A DNA stretch of 64,000 nucleotides. Origin: Methylomonas methanica (GTDB lineage Bacteria > Pseudomonadota > Gammaproteobacteria > Methylococcales > Methylomonadaceae). Position numbers and translations under genes: made by a program. The stretch spans positions 1-64,000 of the forward strand of contig NZ_LUUG01000109.1 in assembly GCF_001644035.1 (NCBI RefSeq). Direction: 5' to 3'. Shown in pieces: positions 16,316 through 26,613 of the stretch (its first letter is position 1; each line of letters opens with the position of its first letter). Below the pieces are notes generated by a model, which saw only the letters and a list, made by a program, of their open reading frames with translations, ran no database searches and was not told the DNA's origin.

Positions 16316-17269
16316 TCATTTATATTGGATTTGAAAAGCTGCCACAAAATTGGTTAACTGCCGGCATGGAATATGATTAATACCTGCCGCAGCCTTACGG
16401 CCGCCACCGGAAAATAAAGCACATAATTCATCCGCGCCGACTTTATTATCCAACGGGGCTCTTACACTAATTTGATACCCCCCCTGCAGATTGTTGCTAA
16501 CGATCGCGTGTGCCCTATCCGGATATTGATTAGCCAGTTGGTTTCCCCACACTCCCGCTACCCGCCTTGCCCACTTTTCATCAGGCAAAATATATACCGC
16601 AGTGCTGTCTGTCTTATATTCAGCCTTAATTTTTCCAGCTAAATCCATATCCTCGTTATAACCGTTAATTAATTGCTGGCAAACTTCAGTCTTATCCCTG
16701 ATAAAGTCAAACGGCGATATATAGCCTTCCAGGAGCCTATACAGTTCGTCGGGCGCGAAATACAGATCATCGACACACGTGCCGTAAGCGTTATAATTGA
16801 TACAGATTCCTAGTTGCTTTAATTGAAGCAATTCTTGGGCCGTCAAATTGAGTGATTTGGCAGCTTCGCTTGCAGCGGTGTCCAAATTATCGCCAAATGC
16901 CCCTGTCACAGCCCATTCGGTAAAGCGTTGCTTTAAATAAACGTCCATCAATAAACTTGTGCAAATATTCGCATCGGTGTTTATTAAAGAGGTCAAACCC
17001 GGATGAATTGGGATTTCACCGGCGTAATGGTGATCCATGTAAAAAATACTGACACTTTTGTCCAGGAGTTCCGCGAGGGGTAAGCGATTCTTATCGAGCG
17101 ACACGTCAAGTACAACTACCTGATCACCTGCCTCAGCAGAAACTCGATTTAACAAGTCGATGTCGCGCTTGACACCGGTAATAAGTGTAGACTTCAAAGG
17201 ATAAGCCAAGCGCAACTGCAACAACGCACAAATACCATCGGCATCGCCATTAAACACGTCGATATTCAC
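16316..17269 (-). CDS. DHH-family phosphoesterase
   Basis: From GTG 17269 the protein has 317 residues and opens with VNIDVFNGDADGICAL, in which the two aspartates of the DxD motif bind metal. A VVVLDVS strand follows, then MDHHYAG with the DHH triad at residues 79-81, and a C-terminal GGG-rich DHHA1-like part. Relatives such as NrnA hydrolyse nano-RNA and 3'-phosphoadenosine 5'-phosphate (pAp). A longer reading from TTG 17314 would overlap cysC by 44 bases; GTG 17269 lies one base after the cysC stop and gives the usual N-terminus. Pairing with CysC suggests pAp removal, which is inference: no sulfotransferase is nearby. Confidence 0.8.
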   Translation of the reverse strand: MNIDVFNGDADGICALLQLRLAYPLKSTLITGVKRDIDLLNRVSAEAGDQVVVLDVSLDKNRLPLAELLDKSVSIFYMDHHYAGEIPIHPGLTSLINTDANICTSLLMDVYLKQRFTEWAVTGAFGDNLDTAASEAAKSLNLTAQELLQLKQLGICINYNAYGTCVDDLYFAPDELYRLLEGYISPFDFIRDKTEVCQQLINGYNEDMDLAGKIKAEYKTDSTAVYILPDEKWARRVAGVWGNQLANQYPDRAHAIVSNNLQGGYQISVRAPLDNKVGADELCALFSGGGRKAAAGINHIPCRQLTNFVAAFQIQYK

Positions 17270-17270
17270 T

Positions 17271-17894
17271 TTATATTTCTCTTTTAGTAGGGACGATAAC
17301 ACCACGCTGCTCAAGCATGCTCATCACTTGATCGACACACATTTCCAACTCATAAATCCCAGTATCTACTATCAAATCGGGTTTTTCCGGCGCTTCATAC
17401 GGCGAGGATATACCGGTAAATAATTTGATATCGCCTTGCCGCGCTTTTTTGTATAGACCTTTTACATCCCGCCGCTCGCATACCGACAAGTCGCAGTTGC
17501 AGTAAATTTCGATAAAATCACCGTGCGGCACTAAATTTCGCGCATATTGCCGTTCGGCGCGAAAGGGCGAAATAAAGGCGGTTAACGTTATTGTGCCGGC
17601 TTCCAGCATCAATTTAGCGACTTCGGCAATTCTACGGATATTCTCCTGCCGATCTTGATGACTAAACCCCAGGTCGCCGCATAGACCTTGGCGAACGTTA
17701 TCGCCATCCAACACAAACGTTCGACACTTTAATTGATACAGACGCTCTTCTACCGCATGAGCCAACGTTGACTTGCCCGCCCCAGACAAGCCGGTAAACC
17801 ACAAAATGGCGGATTTGTGCCCGTTGAATGCCTCTCGGCGACTACGAGTTACCGTGGCATGATGCCAAACAATATTTGTGCTTCCATTTTCCAT
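17271..17894 (-). CDS. cysC: adenylylsulfate kinase
   Basis: This 207-residue APS kinase phosphorylates adenosine 5'-phosphosulfate to PAPS. Walker [10 protein letters not shown] is at 35-43, and [12 protein letters not shown] and [15 protein letters not shown] follow as in all CysC proteins. The serine at the phospho-enzyme site lies in [10 protein letters not shown]. No CysN or CysD gene for APS synthesis is in the window. It is the first gene of a tight minus-strand operon with the DHH phosphoesterase and the VanZ-like protein. PAPS could feed sulfation of a surface polymer or ordinary assimilation; the company of membrane and EPS genes leans to the first, without proof. Confidence 0.92.
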   Translation of the reverse strand: MENGSTNIVWHHATVTRSRREAFNGHKSAILWFTGLSGAGKSTLAHAVEERLYQLKCRTFVLDGDNVRQGLCGDLGFSHQDRQENIRRIAEVAKLMLEAGTITLTAFISPFRAERQYARNLVPHGDFIEIYCNCDLSVCERRDVKGLYKKARQGDIKLFTGISSPYEAPEKPDLIVDTGIYELEMCVDQVMSMLEQRGVIVPTKREI

Positions 17895-18180
17895 TTAATT
17901 AAACTCCATAATTGTTCAACCAAGACTACTTCATCGCGGGCAAACGATGCAATCCTCTTTAACGACTGCGAACACCGTGTCGATAGATTTTTACGCCTCT
18001 TCCTTTACCCCCGGATTTCGCGGCAAAGATGACCACAAGGGGTTTAAAAGCCAAGTCAATAATTAGGGCTTACTCCCAAATCAACGCCATCAACGATTTT
18101 CAATAACTTTCTCCCACCCATCGTTAATCAGCGCGTTTTCGGGTATCATTTGCCGCCTTTTTCGACTAGCCCGGCTTTTC

Positions 18181-19158
18181 ATGCGAATTGGCCCTTACGA
18201 ACTTCCCAACCAAGTATTATTGGCGCCGATGGCAGGCATCACAGACGCGCCATTTCGGCAAATCTGTAGCGGATTTGGAGCGGGTCTTACCGTGTCGGAA
18301 ATGGTGATTTCTAATCCCAGCTTGCAGCATCACCCACGCACCCTGAAAAAACTGGATTACAGTGGCGATAATAGCCTACGCTCGGTACAGATTTTGGGCA
18401 CGGACCCTCGGCAAATGGCTGAAGCCGCTAAACTAAATCAAGATCGAGGCGCACAGATTATCGATATCAACATGGGCTGCCCTGCAAAAAAAGTTTGTTC
18501 GGTGGCGGCGGGGTCAGCGTTACTGAAAGACGAGTCATTAGTGGCTAAAATTTTAGATGCGGTAATCAGTGCCGTGGAAATTCCGGTAACCCTGAAGATT
18601 CGTACGGGCTGGGACTTGGCCAATAGAAACGCGCCGACCATCGCCAAGATCGCCGAGAGCTGCGGCATTCAAGCGCTCACCATCCACGGTCGCAGCCGAG
18701 CCTGTAAATTTACCGGAAATGCCGAGTACGACACCATCAAGCAAGTCAAACAGAGTGTCAGCATTCCGATTATCGCAAACGGCGATATCGATAGTGCGGA
18801 AAAAGCGAGACAAGTCCTCGCATACACTGGGGCGGACGCTGTGATGATAGGGCGAGCTGCGCAAGGCAAACCCTGGATATTTAAAGAGCTAGTCGCCCGT
18901 CTTAACAACACGACATATCCACCACTTTGCTTGACCGATATCAAAGCCGTCATCAACCAACATCTGGAAAATTTATACAGTTTTTATGGCAACGACAGTG
19001 GTGTTAGAATCGCCCGCAAGCACATCGGCTGGTATTTCGATCATCTCGGCATACTGCCTGCTGACCAAAAGACTGCAATTAACCAAGCCCAACACGCTGC
19101 GCGGCAACTCGCGCTAGTCAATGCCTCTTTCAATTTGATGACACCACGAGCCGCCTAG
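18181..19158 (+). CDS. dusB: tRNA-dihydrouridine synthase B
   Basis: This 325-residue FMN enzyme reduces uridine in the D-loop of tRNA, probably at U17 by analogy with other DusB proteins. APMAGITDAPFR is at about residues 17-28, and the catalytic cysteine lies in MGCPAKKV near residue 100. KIRTGWD, the HGRS motif and ANGDI complete the TIM-barrel FMN site. Length and order match the family. The stop TAG is immediately followed by the ATG of fis, as in many gammaproteobacteria. A possible -10 box TATCAT lies about 35 bases upstream of ATG 18181. Confidence 0.95.
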   Translation: MRIGPYELPNQVLLAPMAGITDAPFRQICSGFGAGLTVSEMVISNPSLQHHPRTLKKLDYSGDNSLRSVQILGTDPRQMAEAAKLNQDRGAQIIDINMGCPAKKVCSVAAGSALLKDESLVAKILDAVISAVEIPVTLKIRTGWDLANRNAPTIAKIAESCGIQALTIHGRSRACKFTGNAEYDTIKQVKQSVSIPIIANGDIDSAEKARQVLAYTGADAVMIGRAAQGKPWIFKELVARLNNTTYPPLCLTDIKAVINQHLENLYSFYGNDSGVRIARKHIGWYFDHLGILPADQKTAINQAQHAARQLALVNASFNLMTPRAA

Positions 19159-19422
19159 ATGGGAACACACCTTACACATAAAGTCACCGACAGCGAGCAA
19201 ACGCTGTCTGACCATGTCCGTCATTGCGTCGAAGACTATTTCGCCCACCTAAACGGGCACGATTCCAGCGGTTTATATCATTTGGTGTTAGCGGAAGTGG
19301 AAAGACCCTTATTGGAAACCACCCTGAAACACTGCGATTACAATCAAAGCAAAGCCGCGATTATCCTTGGTCTCAGCCGCAGCACCTTACGCAAAAAGCT
19401 GGAACATTACGGCATAGGTTAA
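19159..19422 (+). CDS. fis: nucleoid-associated DNA-binding protein Fis
   Basis: This 87-residue Fis bends DNA and tunes rRNA, tRNA and recombination promoters. The C-terminal helix-turn-helix (residues about 62-87: [20 protein letters not shown]) is nearly identical to that of known Fis proteins. The central dimer helices are preserved; the N-terminal beta-hairpin region is more divergent. It starts directly after the dusB stop and probably shares its transcript, the usual arrangement. In E. coli Fis is growth-phase regulated through the dusB promoter; the same may hold here. Confidence 0.95.
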   Translation: MGTHLTHKVTDSEQTLSDHVRHCVEDYFAHLNGHDSSGLYHLVLAEVERPLLETTLKHCDYNQSKAAIILGLSRSTLRKKLEHYGIG

Positions 19423-19460
19423 ATTTCCAACCCTTCTCTTTACCCTTTCTTGAGGTTTGC

Positions 19461-21041
19461 ATGAATCCCCCTTTGGGCATAAATAAAAAAGTGACCCGCG
19501 CGCTGGTCAGCGTCTCCGACAAAACCGGTATTCTGGAGTTTTGCCGCGGACTGGACCGCTTAGGCGTCGAACTACTATCCACCGGCGGCACGGCTAAATT
19601 GCTAGCCGAAAACAATATTTCCGTTACAGAAGTCTCTAACTACACCGGCTTCCCGGAAATGATGGACGGCCGCGTTAAAACCCTGCATCCCAAAGTTCAC
19701 GGCGGTATTCTCGGTCGACGCGGCATCGACGATGCAGTGATGGCCGAGAACGGCATCAAAGCTATCGATATGGTGGTGGTTAACTTGTATCCGTTCGAGC
19801 AAACTGTGGCAAAACCCAATTGCGACCTGGAAACCGCGATAGAAAATATCGACATTGGCGGCCCAAGCATGATCCGGGGCGCAGCGAAAAACCATGCCGA
19901 CGTGGCTATAGTTGTCGATCCTATCGATTACCCAAGAATCTTGGCCGAGTTACAAGGTAATGCAAGTGCTCTAAGCCACGACACCCGTTTTAAATTGGCG
20001 CTGAAAAGCTTCGAGCACACCGCCCGTTACGACACTATGATTGCTGCTTACCTCAGTAAAGTCGTTGATACCGGCAATTTCCCGGAAACCCTAAACCTGC
20101 AATTCCACCGCCTACAGAGCATGCGTTACGGCGAAAATCCGCATCAAAACGCGGCATTTTACGGCGAGAAAAATCCGCCAGCCGGCAGCATCGCTAGCGC
20201 CAAGCAATTGCAAGGTAAGGAACTGTCTTATAACAACATTGCCGATGCGGACGCTGCGTTGGAATGCGTCAAAGCATTTAATGACCAACCTGCCTGCGTG
20301 ATCGTCAAACACGCCAATCCCTGCGGTGTCGCGGTAAGCGGCGACATATTCGGCGCCTACAATCTGGCGTATGCGACCGACCCGACCTCCGCATTTGGCG
20401 GCATCATCGCTTTCAACCGCGAATTGGACGAAATGACTGCGGCGGAAATCGCGGGACGCCAGTTCGTCGAAGTCATCATCGCGCCGGCAATATCAAGCGG
20501 AGCGCAAGCGGCGTTGGCAAAAAAACAGAACGTCCGGGTGCTGGAGACCGGCTACTGGTCCGATAACAACACATCCTCCCTGGATTTTAAACGCGTCGCC
20601 GGCGGCTTATTGGTACAGGATAAAGACACGGGCAGTATATCGGCCAGCGATCTGAAAGTAGTCAGCAAGCGCGCGCCTACCGAACAAGAACTGGCGGACC
20701 TGTTATTCGTGTGGAAAGTCGCTAAATTCGTTAAATCCAATGCCATCGTTTACGGTAAAAACGGCCAGACCGTCGGCATTGGCGCCGGACAAATGAGCCG
20801 CGTTTATTCGGCAAAAATCGCCGGCATCAAGGCCGCCGATGAAGGCTTAACAGTACCGGGCTCAGTAATGGCCTCCGACGCCTTCTTCCCGTTCCGCGAC
20901 GGCATCGACGCGGCGGCGGCGGCCGGCATAACCGCAGTAATTCATCCCGGTGGCTCCATGCGCGACGCAGAAGTGATTGCCGCCGCCGACGAACATAATA
21001 TAGCGATGGTATTGACCGGCATGCGGCATTTCAGACACTGA
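19461..21041 (+). CDS. purH: AICAR formyltransferase/IMP cyclohydrolase
   Basis: This bifunctional enzyme of 526 residues carries out the last two steps of IMP synthesis. The N-terminal cyclohydrolase domain includes [15 protein letters not shown] and [13 protein letters not shown]. The formyltransferase domain includes LRYGENPHQ-type sequence ([11 protein letters not shown]) and the catalytic KHANPCGVA. It ends with the usual GMRHFRH. ATG 19461 is chosen because TGAGG precedes it and the family starts there; the frame stays open upstream through the fis region only by chance. It lies 38 bases after fis and 16 bases before purD. Confidence 0.96.
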   Translation: MNPPLGINKKVTRALVSVSDKTGILEFCRGLDRLGVELLSTGGTAKLLAENNISVTEVSNYTGFPEMMDGRVKTLHPKVHGGILGRRGIDDAVMAENGIKAIDMVVVNLYPFEQTVAKPNCDLETAIENIDIGGPSMIRGAAKNHADVAIVVDPIDYPRILAELQGNASALSHDTRFKLALKSFEHTARYDTMIAAYLSKVVDTGNFPETLNLQFHRLQSMRYGENPHQNAAFYGEKNPPAGSIASAKQLQGKELSYNNIADADAALECVKAFNDQPACVIVKHANPCGVAVSGDIFGAYNLAYATDPTSAFGGIIAFNRELDEMTAAEIAGRQFVEVIIAPAISSGAQAALAKKQNVRVLETGYWSDNNTSSLDFKRVAGGLLVQDKDTGSISASDLKVVSKRAPTEQELADLLFVWKVAKFVKSNAIVYGKNGQTVGIGAGQMSRVYSAKIAGIKAADEGLTVPGSVMASDAFFPFRDGIDAAAAAGITAVIHPGGSMRDAEVIAAADEHNIAMVLTGMRHFRH

Positions 21042-21057
21042 TACAGGATTACCGAAA

Positions 21058-22344
21058 ATGAATATATTGATCGTGGGTAGTGGCGGCCGAGAACATGCCT
21101 TGGCCTGGAAAGTCAGGCAATCCGCAAAAGCCGGCAACGTCTACGTTGCGCCGGGCAACGCAGGTACTGCCCTGGAGCAGGGCATAAGCAATGTGGATAT
21201 TCAAGCCGACGACATCGAAGGCTTACTGAGTTTCGCCCAAGCCCGAGACATAGAGCTAACGATTATCGGACCGGAGGTACCTTTAGTTAAAGGTATAGTT
21301 GACCGTTTTTCAGCGGCCGGCTTGAAGTGCTTCGGACCGACGGCTCAAGCGGCGCAGTTGGAAGGCTCCAAATCGTTCTGTAAGGATTTTATGATCCGCC
21401 ACGGCATCCCTACCGCCGCGTACAAAAGCTTCACCGAAGCGGATCCGGCCATAGCTTATATCCGCGAGAATGGCGCCCCGATTGTTGTTAAAGCCGACGG
21501 TTTAGCTGCCGGCAAAGGTGTAGTTGTCGCCCAATCCGAACAAGAGGCAATTGCAGCAGTTCAAGACATGCTAGCCGGAAACAGCTTTGGCACGGCCGGT
21601 CATCGGGTGGTGATTGAAGAATTTTTAGACGGCGAGGAAGCCAGCTTTATCGTCATCGCCGATGGCTTGCATGCTTTGGCCATGGCCACCTCTCAGGACC
21701 ACAAGGCTCGCGACAACGGCGATCAAGGTCCCAACACCGGAGGCATGGGGGCTTATTCGCCAGCTCCTGTCGTGACGCCGGAGATCCACCAAAGCGTTAT
21801 GAATGAGGTGATCCTGCCCACCCTACAAGGTATGCGGGAAGATGGTAACGAATATACCGGCTTTCTCTATGCCGGTCTGATGATAGGCAAAGACAGTAGT
21901 ATCAAAGTATTGGAATATAACTGCCGCTTTGGTGACCCGGAAACACAACCGATTATGATGCGTTTAAAAAGCGATTTAGTTGAGCTTTGTCTGGCGGCCA
22001 TAGACAAAAATCTTGATCAGACGGCTACAGAGTGGGACGAACGTCCCTCATTGGGTGTGGTGCTGGCAGCGGGCGGCTACCCGGACGATTATGCCAAAGG
22101 CAATCCGATTAGCGGTTTACCAAGTGATATAAGTAGCGATTACAAAGTGTTTCATGCAGGCACCAAAAAAGTCGGCGACCAAGTAGTCACGGCAGGTGGG
22201 CGCGTACTATGCGCATGCGCATTGGGCGACAGCATCGCTCAAGCCCAAAAAAAAGCCTACGAGCTATGCCGACAAATCGACTGGCAGGATGTGTATTTTC
22301 GAACGGACATTGGTTTTAAAGCGATTAGATCAGAAACCGTTTAA
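21058..22344 (+). CDS. purD: phosphoribosylamine--glycine ligase
   Basis: This 428-residue ATP-grasp enzyme joins glycine to phosphoribosylamine in purine synthesis. It begins with [17 protein letters not shown], followed by IGPEVPL, the ATP-grasp segment [31 protein letters not shown] and [11 protein letters not shown]. All of these are full matches to PurD. It is the second gene of a purHD operon. The gene ends just before a strong hairpin at 22369-22400, which separates it from the converging RlpA-like gene. Confidence 0.97.
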   Translation: MNILIVGSGGREHALAWKVRQSAKAGNVYVAPGNAGTALEQGISNVDIQADDIEGLLSFAQARDIELTIIGPEVPLVKGIVDRFSAAGLKCFGPTAQAAQLEGSKSFCKDFMIRHGIPTAAYKSFTEADPAIAYIRENGAPIVVKADGLAAGKGVVVAQSEQEAIAAVQDMLAGNSFGTAGHRVVIEEFLDGEEASFIVIADGLHALAMATSQDHKARDNGDQGPNTGGMGAYSPAPVVTPEIHQSVMNEVILPTLQGMREDGNEYTGFLYAGLMIGKDSSIKVLEYNCRFGDPETQPIMMRLKSDLVELCLAAIDKNLDQTATEWDERPSLGVVLAAGGYPDDYAKGNPISGLPSDISSDYKVFHAGTKKVGDQVVTAGGRVLCACALGDSIAQAQKKAYELCRQIDWQDVYFRTDIGFKAIRSETV

Positions 22345-22368
22345 CAAGGCTCAGAATAAGGCAGGGAA

Positions 22369-22400
22369 GATGTAATCCGGCCGATAGACCGGATTACATC
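22369..22400. terminator. 12-bp-stem hairpin between purD and the RlpA-like gene
   Basis: GATGTAATCCGG (22369-22380) pairs perfectly with CCGGATTACATC (22389-22400) around an 8-base loop. There is no T tract on either strand. It lies exactly between convergent genes, so a bidirectional barrier or mRNA-end protector is likely rather than a standard intrinsic terminator. Confidence 0.6.
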
Positions 22401-22412
22401 GTAACAGACAAC

Positions 22413-22817
22413 TTAGGCGTCGCCTACACGCAGAACTTCAAGCTTGACTTTCGCCAAGCCCGCTTGGATGAAACCAAGTTCGCTGGCTGCCCTTTTGGAC
22501 ACATCAAGCAGCCGTTTATTGGCTTTGTGAGCGCGGCTATTTATCCGCAACTCGACACTACGATTATTACTAAGATTAACGACACGCACCAAAGAGCCAA
22601 ACGGCAGGCTCGCATGAGCCGCAGTTAATGCGTTTTTATCATAAAATTCACCGTTTGCTGTCCGCTGACCATGCATTTTGTCGCTGTAATACGATGCGAC
22701 GCCGCTTTGTTCAAGGGAAAGAAAACCGTTCCTTTCTGTTTTCGCTAAACCTACAGAGCTAAAAGACGCTAGACTCGCTGAAAGCAATAAAATTGCCGTC
22801 AATTTCGTTTTTCGCAT
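22413..22817 (-). CDS. RlpA-like double-psi beta-barrel protein
   Basis: This 134-residue exported protein has a signal peptide (residues 1-25, ending GLA). It then carries a double-psi beta-barrel with GVASYYSDKMHGQRTANGE, the conserved AAHASLPFGSLVRVVNLSN and LLDVSKRAASELG. RlpA proteins bind, and in some species cleave, peptidoglycan stripped of stem peptides. There is no SPOR domain. The usual NDRGPF motif reads NSRAHK here, so the conserved Asp is lost and lytic activity is doubtful. ATG 22817 follows a strong AAGGAGGG; an in-frame start 66 bases upstream lacks such a site. Confidence 0.8.
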   Translation of the reverse strand: MRKTKLTAILLLSASLASFSSVGLAKTERNGFLSLEQSGVASYYSDKMHGQRTANGEFYDKNALTAAHASLPFGSLVRVVNLSNNRSVELRINSRAHKANKRLLDVSKRAASELGFIQAGLAKVKLEVLRVGDA

Positions 22818-23005
22818 CCTACCCTCCTTACGTTGAGTATTGACAGGAGGTTTGAGGTTATCCGAATAAAAACGCTTTGACAAGCTTTTTTCGTTAGTCT
22901 ATAAGTTTCGCAAACTGTCAATAACTATTTTTACGCCAGCCAAAACTGTCTTAAAACTGCTAAAAACAGGGCCTCCAGCATAAATCTCAACTTATAGACG
23001 ACCAC

Positions 23006-23368
23006 TTAAAAAAAGAAAAAAACTTGCTTAGTCACGGCAACCTTGGAGATGTAATACAGACAAAATAATGCACCACCGAAAGCCAACCATCGCGTACGCC
23101 CCGACTGGCGAATCGCCAAAATCCCCAAGCCTATGTAAACCAACAACATCAATAATTTGGCTACGATCCAAGCAAATTCGTTTGATAACCAGCCCCCTTG
23201 GAAAACCAAGGCAAATCCGGTCAACAAGACCAAGCTCGCAATAATATGCGGACTAATTTTTAGCCATTTCTGCTCCAACAAGACTGGCTTTAACTCGGCG
23301 ATCGCCACTCGACCGATAAAGCTAATCACCAAAACTGCCACGAAAAGAAGATGCATATGTTTAAGCAT
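23006..23368 (-). CDS. SirB2-family inner membrane protein
   Basis: This 120-residue protein has about four transmembrane helices. Its pattern (LKHMHLLFVAVLVISFIGR, KISPHIIASLVLLTGFAL, AKLLMLLVYIGLGI) fits the SirB2 family, small membrane proteins of unknown biochemical role. ATG 23368 is preferred because TTAGGGG lies 6 bases ahead and the family begins there. An in-frame start 72 bases upstream would add a polar stretch. It stands alone on the minus strand with 188 bases to the RlpA-like gene. Confidence 0.75.
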   Translation of the reverse strand: MLKHMHLLFVAVLVISFIGRVAIAELKPVLLEQKWLKISPHIIASLVLLTGFALVFQGGWLSNEFAWIVAKLLMLLVYIGLGILAIRQSGRTRWLAFGGALFCLYYISKVAVTKQVFFFF

Positions 23369-23759
23369 GAATACCCCTAAGTTAATTAACGATTGTTTTC
23401 CTCGTTCCACCCGCTTGAACAGCACACTCCGCGAGAACAAACGGGCTGCCAGATTTAAGGTTCAATCCTATCATGCAACCTGCACAATGGCCCAAGTTAA
23501 CAATACCCCCTCTTCATCGCCTTGCCGAACACCCCGAAAGCTACACGGATTCCCCACGACATTCCTCGACTTATGCCCCGCATTATCGACCTAGGGCTTA
23601 CTGACATTATGCGGCACAAGCCGCGCCGAATCAGATAATCAACAACTATATCGCATAAAGACAGGATGACTTTCGTTCAGAAAAATAACGTATTTAATTG
23701 ATTTTATTAACAATAAAAAATAATCATAAAACTGAAAGATTAATCGCAAAAATATTGTT
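23369..23759. other. intergenic region upstream of SirB2-like and small-protein genes
   Basis: This stretch separates two divergent genes. I see no believable coding frame. The right half (about 23690-23760) is very A+T-rich, as often found upstream of strong promoters. Confidence 0.5.
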
Positions 23760-23788
23760 TTGACACAAAACAGTTTTGAGTGTAAAAA
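23760..23788 (+). promoter_or_regulatory. sigma-70-like promoter with an operator-like palindrome
   Basis: TTGACA (23760-23765), 17 bases and TAAAAA (23783-23788) make a good promoter for the small membrane protein. The spacer contains CAAAACAGTTTTG (23766-23778), a palindrome that a repressor could bind. A run of A and T upstream could act as an UP element. Confidence 0.55.
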
Positions 23789-23826
23789 ATGCACCGTCGA
23801 CCAACAATAATACTAACTTCGACATA

Positions 23827-23838
23827 CAACTCGAGTTG
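23827..23838 (+). repeat. perfect 12-base palindrome in the 5' leader
   Basis: CAACTCGAGTTG lies in the predicted transcript leader about 48 bases before the small protein gene and is followed by CCCCTTTTAGGG, a second short fold. It could be a protein-binding site or an RNA hairpin. Confidence 0.45.
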
Positions 23839-23885
23839 CCCCTTTTAGGGCTAATTATTACAACAACAAGATGAGGATTATAAAA

Positions 23886-24083
23886 ATGGCTGAACAAGAA
23901 AAAGACAATACCTTTACTGTAGTTGCTGTCGTTACTGCAATTGCTATTGCCGGCGTCGTTATGCTGAAAGCAGACGAAACCAAACATCTTCAATACGGCG
24001 GCGAAACTTCTGCCGCTGCCGAAGCTCAAGTTTTGGCAAAACACAAAGATTTTAATAACGATGTGTTAAGCCAAGCAAAATAA
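23886..24083 (+). CDS. small single-pass membrane protein, unknown
   Basis: This 65-residue protein has a charged start (MAEQEKDN), one clear hydrophobic helix at about residues 9-27 (TFTVVAVVTAIAIAGVVML) and an Ala-, Lys- and Asp-rich hydrophilic tail. ATG 23886 is chosen because AGGA lies 8 bases before it; an in-frame ATG 15 bases upstream overlaps that site. It has its own promoter, a 90-base leader and a strong terminator, so it is a well-expressed single gene. I do not recognise the family. Confidence 0.7.
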   Translation: MAEQEKDNTFTVVAVVTAIAIAGVVMLKADETKHLQYGGETSAAAEAQVLAKHKDFNNDVLSQAK

Positions 24084-24101
24084 TTTTTGCTTAGCAATTT
24101 G

Positions 24102-24135
24102 GGCGCCAGCTGATAACTCGGTTGGCGCCTTTTTT
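24102..24135 (+). terminator. Rho-independent terminator after the small membrane protein gene
   Basis: A 9-bp stem of GGCGCCAGC with GTTGGCGCC (one G-T pair) encloses a 10-base loop and is followed by six T residues. It ends the monocistronic transcript. Confidence 0.88.
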
Positions 24136-24234
24136 ATGCCCGTAAGTTTCTCATTCCATTTCTGATAGTTCGCTTTTTCAACACCTCACCCTACTGTAGA
24201 ATTGAGCTTTTTACCAATTCTATTTCACCTACAG

Positions 24235-26511
24235 ATGGACGTTATCCAACGCATTGCCGAAGAACTCTCAGTTAAGCCTCAACAAGTCGCCGCCGCCGCC
24301 GCCCTGCTGGACGATGGGGCCACGGTACCGTTTATTGCTCGTTATCGCAAAGAAGCAACTGGCGGTTTAGACGACACGCAATTGCGAAACCTCGAGGAAA
24401 GGTTGATTTATCTGCGGGAGCTTAACGACCGCCGCGCCTCAATTCTCGATACTATTCGCTCGCAAGGAAAGCTCACGCCGGAACTGGAAAGAGCGATACT
24501 CGACGCCGATACTAAAACGCTACTGGAAGATCTATATCTTCCCTATAAGCCTAAGCGCCGCACCAAAGCACAAATTGCTCGCGAAGCCGGTCTGGAACCA
24601 TTAGCCGACGCCATTCTTAATAATCGCGGCGCAATACCAGAACAAATCGCAGTTAACTACATCGATGCTGAAAAAGGCGTCGCGGATGTCGCAGCCGCCC
24701 TGGACGGCGCCCGACAGATCATCATGGAGCGCATTTCCGAGGATGCCGAACTACTAACAGAGTTACGTGAACGTGTTTGGAATAAAGGTATCCTGCACGC
24801 TAGCGTCGTGACCGGCAAAGAAGCAGAGGCCGCAAAATTCAAAGACTATTTCGACTACAGCGAAGCGATCAACAAGATCCCATCACATCGAGCCTTGGCC
24901 CTATTCCGCGGCCGCAACGAAGATTTACTGTCTTTAACCCTGAAACCGGCAGAATTGGATCAGGAAGAACATCAATTATGCGCCCAGTTCGTCAGCCAAC
25001 GCCTGCAAGTGAAAGACACTGCCAAACCCGCCGACGCCTGGCTAGCCGAAACCGCCCGCTTTGCCTGGAAGATCAAGCTGTTCACCCGTATCGACATGGA
25101 TCTAAAGTTACGACTGCGCGAAGCGGCCGAACAGGAAGCCATTCGTGTGTTTGCCAGCAATTTGCGCGACTTGATGTTGGCGGCGCCCGCCGGCCCGAAA
25201 GCAACCATGGGCCTGGATCCCGGCATTCGCACTGGCGTCAAAGTAGCGGTTGTTGACCCTACCGGCAAGTTGTTAGCCACTGAAACCATTTATCCACATC
25301 AACCGAAAAACCAGTGGGATCAATCGATCGCGGTTCTGGCTAAATTGATTCAGCAGCACCAGGTACAGCTGGTTAGTATCGGTAACGGCACAGCGTCTCG
25401 GGAGACTGACCAACTGGTAGCGGACTTGATGAAACAACATAAAGACCTGTATTTTCAGAAAATCACCGTTTCCGAAGCCGGCGCATCGGTCTATTCTGCC
25501 TCGGAACTGGCCTCCAAGGAGTTTCCGGACCTTGATGTGTCGTTACGCGGCGCGGTATCGATAGCCCGCAGACTACAAGACCCCTTAGCGGAGCTGGTAA
25601 AAATCGATCCAAAATCAATAGGGGTTGGCCAATATCAACATGATGTCAACCAAGTGCAGTTGGCCCGTATGCTGGATACCGTAGTGGAAGACTGCGTGAA
25701 CGCGGTCGGGGTGGACGTGAACACCGCTTCAGTTGCCTTGCTGAAACAGGTATCCGGACTAAGCAGCAGCATCAGCGAAAACATTGTTGCGTTTCGCGAT
25801 GCCAATGGCCCGTTTGCGAACCGCAATCAACTGAAAAAAGTACCACGCCTTGGCGAAAAAGCGTTCGAGCAAGCTGCCGGCTTTCTCAGAATCATGACCG
25901 GTGACAACCCTCTGGACGCTTCGTCCGTGCATCCGGAAGCCTACCCCGTGGTCAACGCAATCCTCGACGATACCGGCAAGTCAATCCGCGACTTGATCGG
26001 TCAAAGCCAGTTTTTACGCAGTCTGAATCCAGCAAACTATGCCAATGCCAATTTCGGGGTACCGACCATTTCCGACATTCTACAAGAGCTGGAAAAGCCG
26101 GGCCGCGATCCGCGCCCGGAGTTTAAAAGCGTACAATTCAAGGACGGCGTAGAGAAAATTACAGATCTAGAACCCGGCATGACACTAGATGGCGTCGTGA
26201 CCAACGTCGCCAATTTCGGTGCTTTTGTCGATATTGGCGTACATCAAGACGGCTTAGTGCATATCTCGCATTTGGCTGACGACTTTGTCAAGGATCCGCG
26301 CAGCGTGGTAAAAACCGGCGATATGGTAAAAGTACGCGTATTGGAAGTCGATGTGGCACGCCAGCGTATTTCTCTGAGCATGCGGAAAAATGTCGACACA
26401 GGCGATATTGTTCCAAAAGAAAAACCGCAAAAATCCGTCCATAAACCCAAACCGCAACCCGCACTACAGAACAGTATGAGTAATGCATTTGCCAAGGCAT
26501 TGAAAAAGTAA
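24235..26511 (+). CDS. tex: RNA-binding transcriptional accessory protein Tex
   Basis: This 758-residue protein has all parts of Tex. They are the helical N-terminal domain ([16 protein letters not shown]), a YqgF-like fold beginning [17 protein letters not shown], two helix-hairpin-helix motifs around [18 protein letters not shown], and a C-terminal S1 domain ([16 protein letters not shown]). Tex binds nucleic acid and is linked to transcription and stress functions. ATG 24235 matches the usual [11 protein letters not shown] start; an upstream TTG would add 11 hydrophobic residues foreign to the family. It stands alone after the terminator at 24102-24135. Confidence 0.93.
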   Translation: MDVIQRIAEELSVKPQQVAAAAALLDDGATVPFIARYRKEATGGLDDTQLRNLEERLIYLRELNDRRASILDTIRSQGKLTPELERAILDADTKTLLEDLYLPYKPKRRTKAQIAREAGLEPLADAILNNRGAIPEQIAVNYIDAEKGVADVAAALDGARQIIMERISEDAELLTELRERVWNKGILHASVVTGKEAEAAKFKDYFDYSEAINKIPSHRALALFRGRNEDLLSLTLKPAELDQEEHQLCAQFVSQRLQVKDTAKPADAWLAETARFAWKIKLFTRIDMDLKLRLREAAEQEAIRVFASNLRDLMLAAPAGPKATMGLDPGIRTGVKVAVVDPTGKLLATETIYPHQPKNQWDQSIAVLAKLIQQHQVQLVSIGNGTASRETDQLVADLMKQHKDLYFQKITVSEAGASVYSASELASKEFPDLDVSLRGAVSIARRLQDPLAELVKIDPKSIGVGQYQHDVNQVQLARMLDTVVEDCVNAVGVDVNTASVALLKQVSGLSSSISENIVAFRDANGPFANRNQLKKVPRLGEKAFEQAAGFLRIMTGDNPLDASSVHPEAYPVVNAILDDTGKSIRDLIGQSQFLRSLNPANYANANFGVPTISDILQELEKPGRDPRPEFKSVQFKDGVEKITDLEPGMTLDGVVTNVANFGAFVDIGVHQDGLVHISHLADDFVKDPRSVVKTGDMVKVRVLEVDVARQRISLSMRKNVDTGDIVPKEKPQKSVHKPKPQPALQNSMSNAFAKALKK

Positions 26512-26544
26512 ACAGTTCAGGCCTCTGCTATACTTTTGAGCGAA

Positions 26545-26579
26545 TGTTGGCCGGACCGGTTAATCCGGCTCGGCCAACA
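26545..26579 (+). terminator. hairpin downstream of tex
   Basis: TGTTGGCCG (26545-26553) pairs with CGGCCAACA (26571-26579), and an inner CCGG-TTAAT-CCGG can stack on it. There is no T run after it. It may protect the tex mRNA end or attenuate transcription into the TIGR04073-type gene. Confidence 0.5.
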
Positions 26580-26613
26580 GATCTTACATCCGTTCTCATA
26601 TACAGGATAAGTC

